From Nostoc sp. S13 (GTDB taxonomy: Bacteria > Cyanobacteriota > Cyanobacteriia > Cyanobacteriales > Nostocaceae), in assembly GCF_029379315.1 (NCBI RefSeq), contig NZ_JAQYWQ010000040.1, positions 1 through 50,108 of the forward strand: a stretch of DNA of 50,108 nucleotides, given 5' to 3'. The position numbers were made by a program, and so were the translations under genes. Each line of letters opens with the position of its first letter. Positions within the stretch are counted from its first letter, which is position 1. Shown one piece after another: positions 17,401-25,641 of the stretch. Below the pieces are notes generated by a model. The model ran no database searches, was not told where the DNA came from, and worked only from the letters and a program-made list of their open reading frames with translations.

Positions 17401-20052
17401 TTCGATGAAAATCCGCAACTGCTATTTGAAGATGTCGCTACAAATGACTCCACCTATATTCAGATGGAAACCACAGATAATCCTGTGGATGAACTAGCGG
17501 CTACAGAAACTTCTTTAGATATCAATTTTGGGGAAACTTCAGATTTAGTATCATCCCAAGTACAGCCAGGTGATTTATTTGGCTCTTTGGATCAAAACAC
17601 CGATGAGAATTCGCAACTACTGTTTGAAACGGTTATTCAGGAAGATGTAGAAACCGATTTGTGGGATCTAGGAGAGACATCTAAAGTTGCACCAGTATCA
17701 GAGGGAGAAGATGCTATTATTGCCTCCACTGAAGAATTGGCAACCACAGAAACCATTGAAGTAGCTGCTCCAGAAGATGAATTTGCAGACTTGGCAGCAT
17801 TACTAGGAGAGGAAGTAGTACCCATCCCCAAAGCTAAGGAAATACCAGAAGTAGATTTTGCTGCCCTGGAAAAATTGCTAGGTACAGATAACGACGAAGC
17901 GGCTGCTATATCTAGCGATGTCTACGACGGGCTAGGCCAACGCCAGCCCTTCAGCACTCAACCAGTCTTGGCTAAAAAAGCCCTTCTATCACTAGGCATA
18001 GATGAATTTGGTGATTTGGAGAAGTTGCTGGCAGAAGCAGATCAAACAATATCCCATTCCCCATTAGTAAAATCTAACGCCAGCAAAATTATACGTCCCT
18101 CGACGCGTCGGGCTGCGAGATTTGAAGAAACGATGAAAGTTCCAGTTAAGCAACTGGACGATATGAGTAATTTAGTTGGGGAAATGGTGGTAAATCGCAA
18201 TACCTTAGAGCAAGATAATGAACGGCTGCGGCAGTCACTAGATAACTTGCTGATTCAGGTACAACAACTCTCGGATGTGGGCGCAAGGATGCAGGAGTTG
18301 TATGAGCGATCGCTACTGGAAGCTTCTCTGTTAGCTGGACGTAAAAAGAAAGACACCGGTTTGCAAGCCTCTGACTTCAATGCCGATAGAGGTTTTAGTG
18401 AGCTAGAAATGGATCGTTTTACTCCTTTCCATACACTGTCCCAGCAGATGATTGAGCGCATTGTCCGCATCCGGGAATCATCTAGTGATATTGACTTTGT
18501 TACCGAAGAAACCGAACGAGTAGCGCGGCAATTCCGCCAAGTAACCACCCAGTTACAAGAGGGACTAACAAGAGCGCGAATGGTACCTTTTGCCCAAACT
18601 ATCGATCGCTGGCGGCGAGGAGTACGTGACAATGCCATCAAGTGTGGCAAACAAATAGAGTTGCTGATCGAAGGTGGTGACACCTTGATTGACAAGATGA
18701 TTTTGGATCATCTGACCGATCCACTAACTCATATGCTGAATAATGCGATCGCTCACGGTATTGAAACACCAGAAGAGAGGCAAGCTGCTGGTAAACCACC
18801 CGTGGGAATCATTACTATCCGTGCCTTCTACCAAGGCAACCAAACTATCCTTTCTGTAGGCGATGATGGCGCAGGGATCGATTCAGCAAAGATTAAAGCT
18901 AAGGCGGTGAAGATTGGCATGATTACACAAGCGCAGGCAAAAACCATGTCTCGCCTGGAAGTCTACGATCTACTGTTCCAGTCTGGTTTTACGATCAAAG
19001 ACGAAGCAGATGAAATTTCTGGTCGTGGTGTGGGTATGGACGTAGTGCGCTCCGAAATTAGCGAAATTCGGGGGACAGTGAACACCGATTCGACAATCGG
19101 TAAGGGAACCACCTTCACAATTCGTCTGCCACTGACTCTGAGTATTTGTAAAGCTCTCTGCTGCGTCTCTGATCGATCTAGAATTGCTTTCCCGATGGAC
19201 GGTGTAGAAGATACGCTGGATATACCAGTCAAAAATATTCAGCACGATGCCAATGGTCAATCATTTATTTCGTGGCGCGATACGGTGCTGCCATTCCGAC
19301 CCCTGAAGGAACTTTTAACCTTCAATCGCCAAATCAGTCGCGGCAATGTCTATGGCGGCACTAGAGATGATGATATGGTTTCTGTGGTCGTGGTGCGATC
19401 GGCAAATACTATGATTGCTCTACAGATTGACCTGGTGTTGAGCGAACAAGAAATTGTAATTAAGCAATTTGAAGGGCCAGCGCCTAAACCCATTGGTGTA
19501 GCTGGTGCTACAGTCCTGGGTGATGGTCGCATTATGCCTATTGCTGACGTGCTGGAAATAATTGACATCTTCCAGGGACGGATTTCTACACAACTTGGTG
19601 GCAGTTCTTGGCAACAGAAAGCTACTCTCCCAGACACCTCTGTTGGGAAGATTGACCCGACAGTGCTGATAGTCGATGACTCAATTACAGTTCGAGAATT
19701 GCTATCCCTGACGTTTAACAAAGCAGGTTATCGCGTAGAACAGGCGCGTGACGGCCAGGAAGCTTGGGATAAACTCCGCTCCGGTCTGCCTTGCGATATC
19801 GTATTTTGCGATATTGAAATGCCCCGTTGCGATGGTCTGGAGTTACTATCTCGCATTCAGAAAGACTCAAACCTCAACCACCTACCGATCGCTATGCTTA
19901 CCTCGCGGGGTGCAGACAAGCACAGACAAATTGCTGCTCAACTCGGTGCTAGTGGCTACTTTACCAAGCCCTATCTCGAAGAAGCTCTACTTGAAGCTGC
20001 GGCGCGAATGTTAAAAGGGGAAAAACTTCTTACCACTACGAGTAATGTTTAA
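14488..20052 (+). CDS. hmpE: CheA-type hybrid histidine kinase HmpE
   Basis: Central kinase of the Hmp pathway, 1854 residues. Domain order: Hpt at residues 5-105 with the phospho-acceptor His in FRAAHSIKGGAAMLG (about residue 49); a second helical, Hpt-like region near 215-330; a very long acidic linker (about 340-1200); a CheA dimerisation region (MKVPVKQLDDMSNLVGEMVV, from about 1213); HATPase with N-box LNNAIAHGIE (about 1413-1425) and DDGAGID; a CheW-like domain (about 1550-1700); and a C-terminal REC (about 1724-1845, acceptor Asp in IVFCDIEMPRCDG). The linker contains three tandem 62-residue repeats (847-1032), almost identical at DNA level. An SDR encodes DVYDGLGQRQ near residue 1148. 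It is expected to phosphorylate HmpB and its own REC. Confidence 0.93.
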   Translation: MLPEQQQRILGYFIEEARDHLNTIEQGLLNLESTLNDPEMISEVFRAAHSIKGGAAMLGLTSIQHTSHRLEDCFKILKDNPVKIDEKLESLFLGVSDTLKALLEQLSGPFGLSEDTANTLMSETEPVFQWLYQHLELLVQQANSGVGSSPDATGLQTTSVEDNVSTLTEFFLRPDIPRLAEDIDQESSEISFSVAPQEVQDDSRVVNAVRSPVTAKENNNWSEFQAQVLQTLREMLQLFKQTTTPSTRQNLQQCCYQLVKLGETWNLSKWCGLCQAAASAIGNPENTYLTLAKIVITQIKQAQELVLQGREAEIAISQQLEALLSFAEIELLEITPDLFDEQFTALTELSTASEPILSVNTEPLVKTNLAQATEELNLDEDISERPYLVQETLLNAATHTSLAFTAHEEAHPISNNLDPNGPEVGIAELNTLADLFAGETPELDESWHQEETLNIVAIDDFGIDFSSTDAEEAHSDLFDLLSFDKDISNKQHPTTTAATQDLSLLFDDNFLEKENSEPQNQQTSATTLELTDINVIDINLDSSPPENLPEFTDVPSDTNQFPGEIVQNSVNKNDVVEDILTLALDDDSELLPTGEVTQPEIEAFVKDVDTAIIGIELSTNLQNSFDNLFLETRNANWVEQITPSDYIELPQQTGLSLDSLFAEEEQTLLPTSEAEIGDLFDISPGTVPEFSESENDLSNFWSEETTEEQDEFDSLIEQNVERALEESLFAATDDIFADSQQPIPSPIASFDIEEDFHLNFQHQEQLDLVFSSDSEDDLFDQLAPSNSTISPAINDASTTETRLFAPHPESEIFRRSQQPEALDFVPEFTNQPPEISDVDLELNPFGSFDENPQLLFEDVATNDSTYIQMETTDNPVDELAATETSLDINFGETSDLVSPQVQPSDLFGSFDENPQLLFEDVATNDSTYIQMETTDNPVDELAATETSLDINFGETSDLVSPQVQPSDLFGSFDENPQLLFEDVATNDSTYIQMETTDNPVDELAATETSLDINFGETSDLVSSQVQPGDLFGSLDQNTDENSQLLFETVIQEDVETDLWDLGETSKVAPVSEGEDAIIASTEELATTETIEVAAPEDEFADLAALLGEEVVPIPKAKEIPEVDFAALEKLLGTDNDEAAAISSDVYDGLGQRQPFSTQPVLAKKALLSLGIDEFGDLEKLLAEADQTISHSPLVKSNASKIIRPSTRRAARFEETMKVPVKQLDDMSNLVGEMVVNRNTLEQDNERLRQSLDNLLIQVQQLSDVGARMQELYERSLLEASLLAGRKKKDTGLQASDFNADRGFSELEMDRFTPFHTLSQQMIERIVRIRESSSDIDFVTEETERVARQFRQVTTQLQEGLTRARMVPFAQTIDRWRRGVRDNAIKCGKQIELLIEGGDTLIDKMILDHLTDPLTHMLNNAIAHGIETPEERQAAGKPPVGIITIRAFYQGNQTILSVGDDGAGIDSAKIKAKAVKIGMITQAQAKTMSRLEVYDLLFQSGFTIKDEADEISGRGVGMDVVRSEISEIRGTVNTDSTIGKGTTFTIRLPLTLSICKALCCVSDRSRIAFPMDGVEDTLDIPVKNIQHDANGQSFISWRDTVLPFRPLKELLTFNRQISRGNVYGGTRDDDMVSVVVVRSANTMIALQIDLVLSEQEIVIKQFEGPAPKPIGVAGATVLGDGRIMPIADVLEIIDIFQGRISTQLGGSSWQQKATLPDTSVGKIDPTVLIVDDSITVRELLSLTFNKAGYRVEQARDGQEAWDKLRSGLPCDIVFCDIEMPRCDGLELLSRIQKDSNLNHLPIAMLTSRGADKHRQIAAQLGASGYFTKPYLEEALLEAAARMLKGEKLLTTTSNV
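17022..17579 (+). repeat. 186-bp in-frame tandem repeat, three copies, in hmpE
   Basis: Units begin with TCTTTCGATGAAAATCCGCA at 17026, 17212 and 17398, an exact period of 186 bp (62 codons). The third copy diverges only at its end. The near-identity points to recent duplication or continuing homogenisation within the acidic linker of the kinase. Confidence 0.92.
17919..17948. repeat. SDR-type element inside hmpE
   Basis: GCGATGTCTACGACGGGCTA followed by GGCCAACGCC resembles the element inside the Uma2 gene at 2599-2626 and, inverted, the one at 42555-42583. It adds about nine residues in frame to the kinase linker. Confidence 0.65.
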
Positions 20053-21171
20053 GCCCAAAAACATCTAATTTGCATAACTGAATTAAACATTGCTCTTGTG
20101 GGGTGGGCAACATGCCATTGATGTCAACTTAAGCCCAAACCCCTTTAAAACTCAATACGCTTGGTGTTAAGGCTAAAACTTTTTGTGAAAGTCAATTTTT
20201 TTAACGAACCGCAGAGGCGCAGAGAACACAGAGAACATAGAGAGAAGGAAGAAATGCTTAACTGAATTGTATTGCTGTAAAACCTCGTTTCCAGCCAGAG
20301 GCTGGAAATTCTCAAGTCTTGAGGCGGTAGCCCCCCATTAGGCATTAAGAGTCAGAGACTCTTAACGAGAAACCTCTCAAAGCTGCTTTTAGACTGTGTT
20401 TCACGTTAAGTTGGCACCAATGGCAACATGCCACCCCACAAGAGTTTTACTTCCAGGTAATATGCAACTTTTATCAAACAGAATTCAGGAGTCAGTCGCC
20501 AGAATTCACTTGGGTATTTTGTGCGACTGGTGGATGAATAAACGGCGTTTAAGACCCCCACAAAACAAGAAAATTTGGTGGTCAACTTTCGTAGTGGCGG
20601 GTCTGAATCCCCCACTGATTGCATTCTGACGAATGTATTCTGACTTCTGAATTCTTCTTCAAGTCCACCAGCTTATACTCAGACTTTTTTATTAATTACG
20701 TAAAGTTTGTATAAAGGACTATTGTCTATACCAAAACCTACGTTACAAAGAGAACAGAATAAACATCTAAGCAAAAGACACTATAAGGATGCAAAACTAC
20801 GTTATCACCTCTAACAGCAGTAAATTTGGCTACACACCGCCTATAAAAACGCAATATGTAGCTTTTCTGTAGTTGACTAGTGGTAGATTTAGGTTACTCT
20901 TAAAGCGGATCGCTTTCTGTAAGAATCTAGTCTGACAGAAGTGTATAAAGATATAGTTAAATTTAGCAATTCTGTCCGAGATTTTGAATTTGCAAACTGA
21001 ATAGTTTGATACGGCGCTTAAAAGCCTGATCCACTACCCTAAACAAGGTAGTCAATTACATGACTCAATATCATCTGTCTTGTAATTGTAATGAATAGCT
21101 TACAATACAGTGGATGAGAAAATCTAAAGAAAATATAAAAGAGACTCAACTGTGGTGTCTGGAGGACAAAA
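20053..21171. other. Long non-coding gap with several dispersed repeats
   Basis: No convincing gene was found in 1.1 kb. 20205-20260 is a CAGAGAACA-type repeat. 20278-20346 shares the AAAACCTCGTTTCCAGCC module with 6608. 20465-20675 is an inverted copy of the repeat at 34885-35110. From 20690 to 21160 the sequence is AT-rich and unremarkable, and probably holds the leader and promoter of the DUF1815 gene. Confidence 0.65.
20465..20675 (-). repeat. Dispersed repeat of about 210 bp, copy 1
   Basis: Its reverse complement aligns along its length with 34885-35110. Shared blocks in order are GAAGAAGAATTCAGAAGTCA, GGGGGATTCAGACCC, TGGGGGT with TAAAC, CGTTTATTCAT and CTCCTGAATTCTGTT. The outer parts are GAATTC-rich heptamer runs; the inner part has a GTGGGGG palindromic core. 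Small reading frames over it are coincidental. Confidence 0.7.
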
Positions 21172-21516
21172 GTGTTTCTGAGACTAGCACATGAACATCG
21201 ACAATTCGTTCAAGACTTGGTAATGAACCTGCAAGCCTTGGCAATTGTACTAGAGCGGCGCGGGTATCTTGCATCCTGCTATACCTGTGGCGACCAAATG
21301 AATAGTGCATCGTTTATGGTTAGCTTGGGTGATAACCACCTGATTCGGTTTTTAGTGTCTGATTACGGGATTACTTGGACGGAAATGCGGGATGACCGGG
21401 AATTAATGAAGCTAGAAGGTGCGGAGGCAATTAGCCAACTAGACGAATTAGCTAATCTTGTCAAGCAATCTATGCAAACTGATACAGGCTCTAAAACTCT
21501 TGCCAAGAAGTATTAA
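21172..21516 (+). CDS. DUF1815 family protein
   Basis: A 114-residue soluble protein conserved in cyanobacteria, with no known function. The recognisable run is FLRLAHEHRQFVQDLVMNLQ at the N terminus. CYTCGDQMNSASFMVSLGDN follows near residues 41-60, then FLVSDYGITWTEMRDDRELM. The CxxC pair could bind metal, but this is only an inference. The start is GTG with a very good ribosome-binding site, GGAGGACAAAA, six bases upstream. It is monocistronic after a long leader of several hundred bases. Confidence 0.85.
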   Translation: MFLRLAHEHRQFVQDLVMNLQALAIVLERRGYLASCYTCGDQMNSASFMVSLGDNHLIRFLVSDYGITWTEMRDDRELMKLEGAEAISQLDELANLVKQSMQTDTGSKTLAKKY

Positions 21517-22068
21517 GGTTCCAAAGGTCGATGGGAAATTAAAAATTGATTATCGGTAATTGGTAATGGTGGCTTAGTTAGCGATCGCTCTTACCTATTC
21601 TCCATTACCATTAAGTGATTGGCTCGTGCCTAGCCCATCACATATTTTTTTGTATCTGCCAAAACCTCACCAGCCGGATTTTGAGCCTTGAGCTTTTGGT
21701 GTTAAAATACACCAAAGTTAGAGGTTGGCAGTTTTCGTTAATTATGTCTAGAATTTTTGCAGCAGCGATCGCCATTACCAAATCTTCCAATTTATACATC
21801 AGCGACAAGAAAAGAAAAAGGTATCCTCTGACAGAGGTGGGGAACGATCAACACCTAAGCACAATTATATAATCATCCATTTGGGGTACAGTGATTCTGG
21901 AGTAGCTAAAGCTGTTGCCAGATTTTTTCTAGAGGTGGTTCTCTCCTCAAATGCTTAATCCCGGTGTGCCCCACCGTACTTAGACATATCGCTAAAATAT
22001 TCAGCGCTACGTTTTCGTGCCTCCTATTGAATGATTTGGAAAATTTATAGGTGCTGAGAAAATTGAAG
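21517..22068. other. Gap with an 8-bp hairpin; no gene recognised
   Basis: It contains one HIP1 octamer (about 21581) and a TTTGGTGT/ACACCAAA hairpin with a 6-nt loop (21695-21702 with 21709-21716). The small open frames in it show no family resemblance and were not called. Confidence 0.5.
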
Positions 22069-22566
22069 ATGTCAGAAGAAAAACCCAGCCAACCAAAACT
22101 ACCACCAACCAGCGCCCTTGACAATCCATCAAGTAATGAATTTGGGAATTGGTTTGAATATCCTGTCAGAGTGCAACCCCACCACACTGACTATGCCGGT
22201 AATGTCTGGCACGGTTCGTATATAGCCTGGATGGAAGAAGCACGGATTGAATGTTTGCGATCTATAGGGATTGAATTTGCTGATTTAGTCGCGATAGGCT
22301 GCGATTTACCAGTTGTAGAACTGTCGGTGCGCTATCACCGTTCAATTCAATTGGGTATGGCAGTGGTGGTAAAAAGCCGCATGGCTGAGGTGACTGGCGT
22401 CCGAATCAATTGGGATTATCTCATTGTCTCAACTGATGGACAACAATTATACGTCACTGCCAAGGTGACTTTAGTCGCTTTAGATCGCGAAAGAGGCAAG
22501 ATTATGCGTCAGTTACCAGCGAGTGTTAAGGATGCATTAACCAAGATTTCAGCATTCAATAAATAA
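22069..22566 (+). CDS. 4HBT-type hotdog acyl-CoA thioesterase
   Basis: A hotdog-fold protein of 165 residues. The active-site region HTDYAGNVWHGSYIAWMEEARIE (residues 39-61) has the Asp of the 4-hydroxybenzoyl-CoA thioesterase motif (HxDxxGxxxH), and the YHRSIQLGM strand follows. It probably hydrolyses an acyl-CoA or acyl-ACP; the substrate cannot be read from sequence. An acidic, proline-rich N-terminal extension of about 25 residues precedes the fold. The ATG at 22069 is preferred over the GTG at 22051, but neither has a strong ribosome-binding site. The neighbours give no pathway context. Confidence 0.83.
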   Translation: MSEEKPSQPKLPPTSALDNPSSNEFGNWFEYPVRVQPHHTDYAGNVWHGSYIAWMEEARIECLRSIGIEFADLVAIGCDLPVVELSVRYHRSIQLGMAVVVKSRMAEVTGVRINWDYLIVSTDGQQLYVTAKVTLVALDRERGKIMRQLPASVKDALTKISAFNK

Positions 22567-22584
22567 GTAAACACCACAGAAACT

Positions 22585-22748
22585 TTGCTGACTTTTCACA
22601 GTATCTGGAAAACCTCTCTTCTTTATCTCTCTCCTAAAAAGAGGAGCCACTCTTGTTGCATGTGGGGTGGGGTCAGAGACTTTGAATTTTCCCCCTTGCC
22701 GCCGCTCTAAGAGGGTTAGGGGGTTAGGTTTTTCGTAGGCTTTTGCAG
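22585..22748. repeat. Dispersed repeat copy A (before the small membrane gene)
   Basis: TGACTTTTCACAGTATCT, AAAACCTCT, TTTATCTCTCTCCTA, GACTTTGAATTTTCCCCC and GGGGGTTAGGTTTTTCGT occur in the same order and orientation at 24746-24870. Copy A carries an extra block of about 30 bp. Confidence 0.8.
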
Positions 22749-22763
22749 ATAAAGTATAGATTT

Positions 22764-22961
22764 TTACTTGCTACTTTGGATCTGCGACAGATTTTGAGCA
22801 AACTGCGTTACGTAATGCCAAATCTCTTGTGGAGTAATGCCAAAACCAATATTTAATAAAACAAGGATTGCCGCAATAGTCAATGCACTACTCAAGGTTG
22901 CTTTCAGCAACTTCCACAATATTATGAACACTATCCAAGCTACAATCAGCGTAGCAATCAT
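22764..22961 (-). CDS. Small membrane protein, function unknown
   Basis: A 65-residue, very hydrophobic protein with one or two membrane segments (residues 2-18 and 22-42) and a short amphipathic tail ending QIQSSK. The balanced codon use and the compact MIATLIVAWIVFIILWKLLK start suggest a real gene, and I recall similar small proteins in other filamentous cyanobacteria. It lies downstream of dxr on the same strand, but a 440-bp gap makes co-transcription doubtful. No motif indicates a role. Confidence 0.55.
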   Translation of the reverse strand: MIATLIVAWIVFIILWKLLKATLSSALTIAAILVLLNIGFGITPQEIWHYVTQFAQNLSQIQSSK

Positions 22962-23405
22962 ATATATTAATTCCTTAATAATTGCCCTTGTCTGAGAGTG
23001 AGTTTATTCAGAAAGGGTAAGTTTTTGTTTTGCTAACAATCACTGGTATAAAAGATGCTAAACCCAATTTTTAATATCCGTTAGAATGGGGCTTTTTGTG
23101 ATAATTAGCCTGGGGATATTCTAACTAAAAATCAGATAATTATTTATCTGATCTGCCCCTTTTTTTGCAAAACTTTTGTAAAGGTTTTTAATTTTTATTG
23201 GTAGATAAATTATAGATATAGACAAAATTGATGGCTGATCCGGAAGCCACTGACTATCTTCAATAGAGTTTAATTGTAGTTGGGCGAGTACGTCTTTGCT
23301 ATCAGGAGAAATGATTTCCAAATTAATTGGATTAGAGGCTGGGGATTAGAGATTGGGGACTAGGCATCAATTTCTAATCCTCAGTCCAATCTGAACTGAA
23401 GGTTT
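22962..23405. other. Gap between the small membrane gene and dxr
   Basis: No convincing gene. A 66-codon frame on the minus strand (23121-23321) was considered and left out. A GGGGATTAGAGATT heptamer-like run lies at 23338-23372, just after the dxr stop. Confidence 0.5.
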
Positions 23406-24602
23406 TTATCGCAGAGAAATTATCCGCGAGTGAGTTTCTAACTTTTCAGTCGCTGTTAAAACTTCTTGTCTTGCCCATTTATCTGCTGCCAAAATGTCAT
23501 CTAAAGAGGGATTAGGACGATGATCATTTTGATGGCGATCGCACACCAATTCGATACACCGGGGAATATCTAAAAACCGAATTTTTTCTGATAAAAATAA
23601 AGCCACAGCTTGCTCATTGGCGGCATTCAACACAGCTGGCATCGAACCACCAGCTTTACCCACAGCATAAGCCAACTGCATACAAGGATACTTCTGGTGA
23701 TCTGGTTCACGGAAGGTTAAATTTCCAGCTTTGACTAAATCTAGTCGTTCCCAGTTGGTGTAGATGCGATCGGGCCAAGATAGGGCATACAGCAAGGGTA
23801 AGCGCATATCCGGCCAACCGAGTTGGGCTAAAACTGAAGTGTCTTGCAATTCAATCAGCGAGTGAATAATGCTCTGGGGATGAATAACAATTTCGATATT
23901 GTCATAATCCAACCCAAACAGGAAGTGAGCCTCAATTACTTCCAGTCCTTTATTCATCAAAGTAGCAGAGTCTACTGTGATTTTACGCCCCATCGACCAA
24001 TTAGGATGCTTGAGGGCATCAGCAACGGTGACATCTGCTAACTTTTCTACATCCCAGTCCCGGAAAGCCCCACCAGATGCCGTGAGCAAAATTTTCCGTA
24101 CCCCTCCCTTTGGCACACCTTGGAGGCATTGAAATATTGCAGAATGTTCAGAATCGGCTGGGAGTAATTTTACACCATGTTTTTCGACTAGAGGTAGAAC
24201 CACAGGGGCCCCAGCAATCAGGGTTTCTTTGTTCGCTAAGGCAATATCTTTACCAGCTTCAATAGCTGCGATTGTGGGTAGCAAGCCTGCACAACCAACG
24301 ATACCTGTGACAACAGTTTGGGCATCGCCGTAGCGAGCAACTTCTATCACTCCGGCATCACCTGCTAGTAGAATCGGTTGGGGATCAAGGTCTTTAATTG
24401 CTTCTTTGAGCGCTGGTAATTTCTCTTCTGAACAAATTGCTGCTATTTGCGGTCGAAACTGCCGAATTTGAGCAGCGAACATTTCGACATTGCGCCCAGC
24501 TGCCAATCCCACAATCCGAAACTGATCTGGGTACTGAGTGACAATATCTAAAGTCTGAGTACCAATAGAACCAGTAGAACCAACGAGAGTAATCGCTTTC
24601 AC
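23406..24602 (-). CDS. dxr: 1-deoxy-D-xylulose 5-phosphate reductoisomerase
   Basis: Second, committing enzyme of the MEP isoprenoid pathway; it converts DXP to MEP using NADPH and a divalent metal. The 398 residues are the usual length. The NADPH-binding GSTGSIG is at residues 8-14, the metal/substrate loop [13 protein letters not shown] is near 146-158, SGGAFRDW near 177-184, and [14 protein letters not shown] with the second metal Glu near 218-231. The C-terminal helical domain is complete. It is monocistronic and flanked by two copies of a dispersed repeat. Confidence 0.96.
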   Translation of the reverse strand: MKAITLVGSTGSIGTQTLDIVTQYPDQFRIVGLAAGRNVEMFAAQIRQFRPQIAAICSEEKLPALKEAIKDLDPQPILLAGDAGVIEVARYGDAQTVVTGIVGCAGLLPTIAAIEAGKDIALANKETLIAGAPVVLPLVEKHGVKLLPADSEHSAIFQCLQGVPKGGVRKILLTASGGAFRDWDVEKLADVTVADALKHPNWSMGRKITVDSATLMNKGLEVIEAHFLFGLDYDNIEIVIHPQSIIHSLIELQDTSVLAQLGWPDMRLPLLYALSWPDRIYTNWERLDLVKAGNLTFREPDHQKYPCMQLAYAVGKAGGSMPAVLNAANEQAVALFLSEKIRFLDIPRCIELVCDRHQNDHRPNPSLDDILAADKWARQEVLTATEKLETHSRIISLR

Positions 24603-24941
24603 AATTGCTTAAGGATTTACAGACAACTCCCACTATAAATTGCTTGGGACTCTTTAATAACAGCAATCACTATAATCGATACACTGACGCAAAAAAGAGA
24701 CGCGGGGAGGGGAGAAGGAAAGTAGTGTGCCAGCCCCAATCCGTTACCTGACTTTTCACGGTATCTCGAAAACCTCTGTTCTTTATCTCTCTCCTAGAAG
24801 GAAAGAGACTTTGAATTTTCCCCCTTCCCGACGCGTGAAGGGGGTTAGGTTTTTCGTGGGCTTTTCCACATGACCTGAATTGTCAGGTTAATTTCAAGGT
24901 TTTATAACAGATAAATATCAAAAAGTGGATGAATATTTACC
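24603..24941. other. Gap upstream of dxr containing dispersed repeat copy B
   Basis: It carries dxr promoter sequence and, at 24746-24870, the second copy of the repeat at 22585-22748, in the same orientation. The rest is unremarkable. Confidence 0.7.
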
Positions 24942-25301
24942 ATGATAAATAAACAACAAGATATGATGAGTCTCTTGAATAAAATGTACAAACATGAACC
25001 CTACTTTAATCCAATACATTACTTTAATGCTATAGAACTATTTTTACAAAAATAAAAATTTAGCAATCAAGATAAGAAAAAGCTATTTCTATACTCCAAT
25101 AAAATAGTAGTAGATTTATTTATAGATGAGTTAAATATTGAATTTCTAGATGGTGAGGATTTTGTACATCTAGAGCAAATAGAAGTTACAAGATTAAATC
25201 TTATTTATAGTGGAAGAATTAATCAATTTAAATATACTCATGATCAGCTTATTAAATACATACAAAAAGAGCTAAAAACCCTTTCTATAGTTGAGGAGTA
25301 A
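24942..25301 (+). pseudogene. Small AT-rich gene split by a single in-frame TAA
   Basis: From ATG at 24942 a frame of 120 codons runs to TAA at 25299-25301 and contains only one internal stop (TAA, 25053-25055, codon 38). The product begins MINKQQDMMSLLNKMYKHEP and reads on after the stop as KFSNQDKKKLFLYSNKIVVD, ending KYIQKELKTLSIVEE. The composition is coherent: acidic/hydrophobic alternation and no frame change. I do not recognise the family. AT content is well above that of neighbouring genes, so it may be foreign. It is probably a recent nonsense pseudogene. A run of A and T at the stop makes a sequencing or slippage explanation possible. Confidence 0.55.
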
Positions 25302-25641
25302 CAAGTGTACTGCCTACTGAGTGCTCTATAAACATATATTATTGTGTGTAGTCCGTAAGTCCTAAACTATTTCATCGACTTTAAAAATACGCCCTAAAGC
25401 TGCTCTGTTTTAATATAACTAGACAAAACCTGTATTTATAAATACTATCTTTTTACAGAAAAATTCCGAAAAAATTGGCAAAAGTAACTAAATAGGAAAT
25501 AATTTCAAGTAGTTCCCGATTTGTCCAGTTTGTTAATTATGTTGGTGGAGGATTTAAGATGCAAAATATTACTCATAAATTGCTGTGTTGTAACCATAAG
25601 TGAAAGGATGCATAAAGGAGTTTGTTGAAGTACTCAACCTT
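25302..25641. other. AT-rich gap; nothing recognised
   Basis: No gene, repeat or clear terminator was seen. It probably includes the promoter of the mannosyltransferase gene. AAGGAG at about 25615 lies about 22 nt before the ATG at 25642, too far for an ordinary ribosome-binding site. Confidence 0.4.

Noticed and set aside
20396..20629. 77-codon plus-strand and 72-codon minus-strand frames
   Set aside because: Both lie over the dispersed repeat that recurs at 34885-35110, where the frames are not kept.
23121..23321. 66-codon open frame on the minus strand between the small membrane gene and dxr
   Set aside because: No ribosome-binding site and no family resemblance; AT-rich tail. I cannot separate it from chance.
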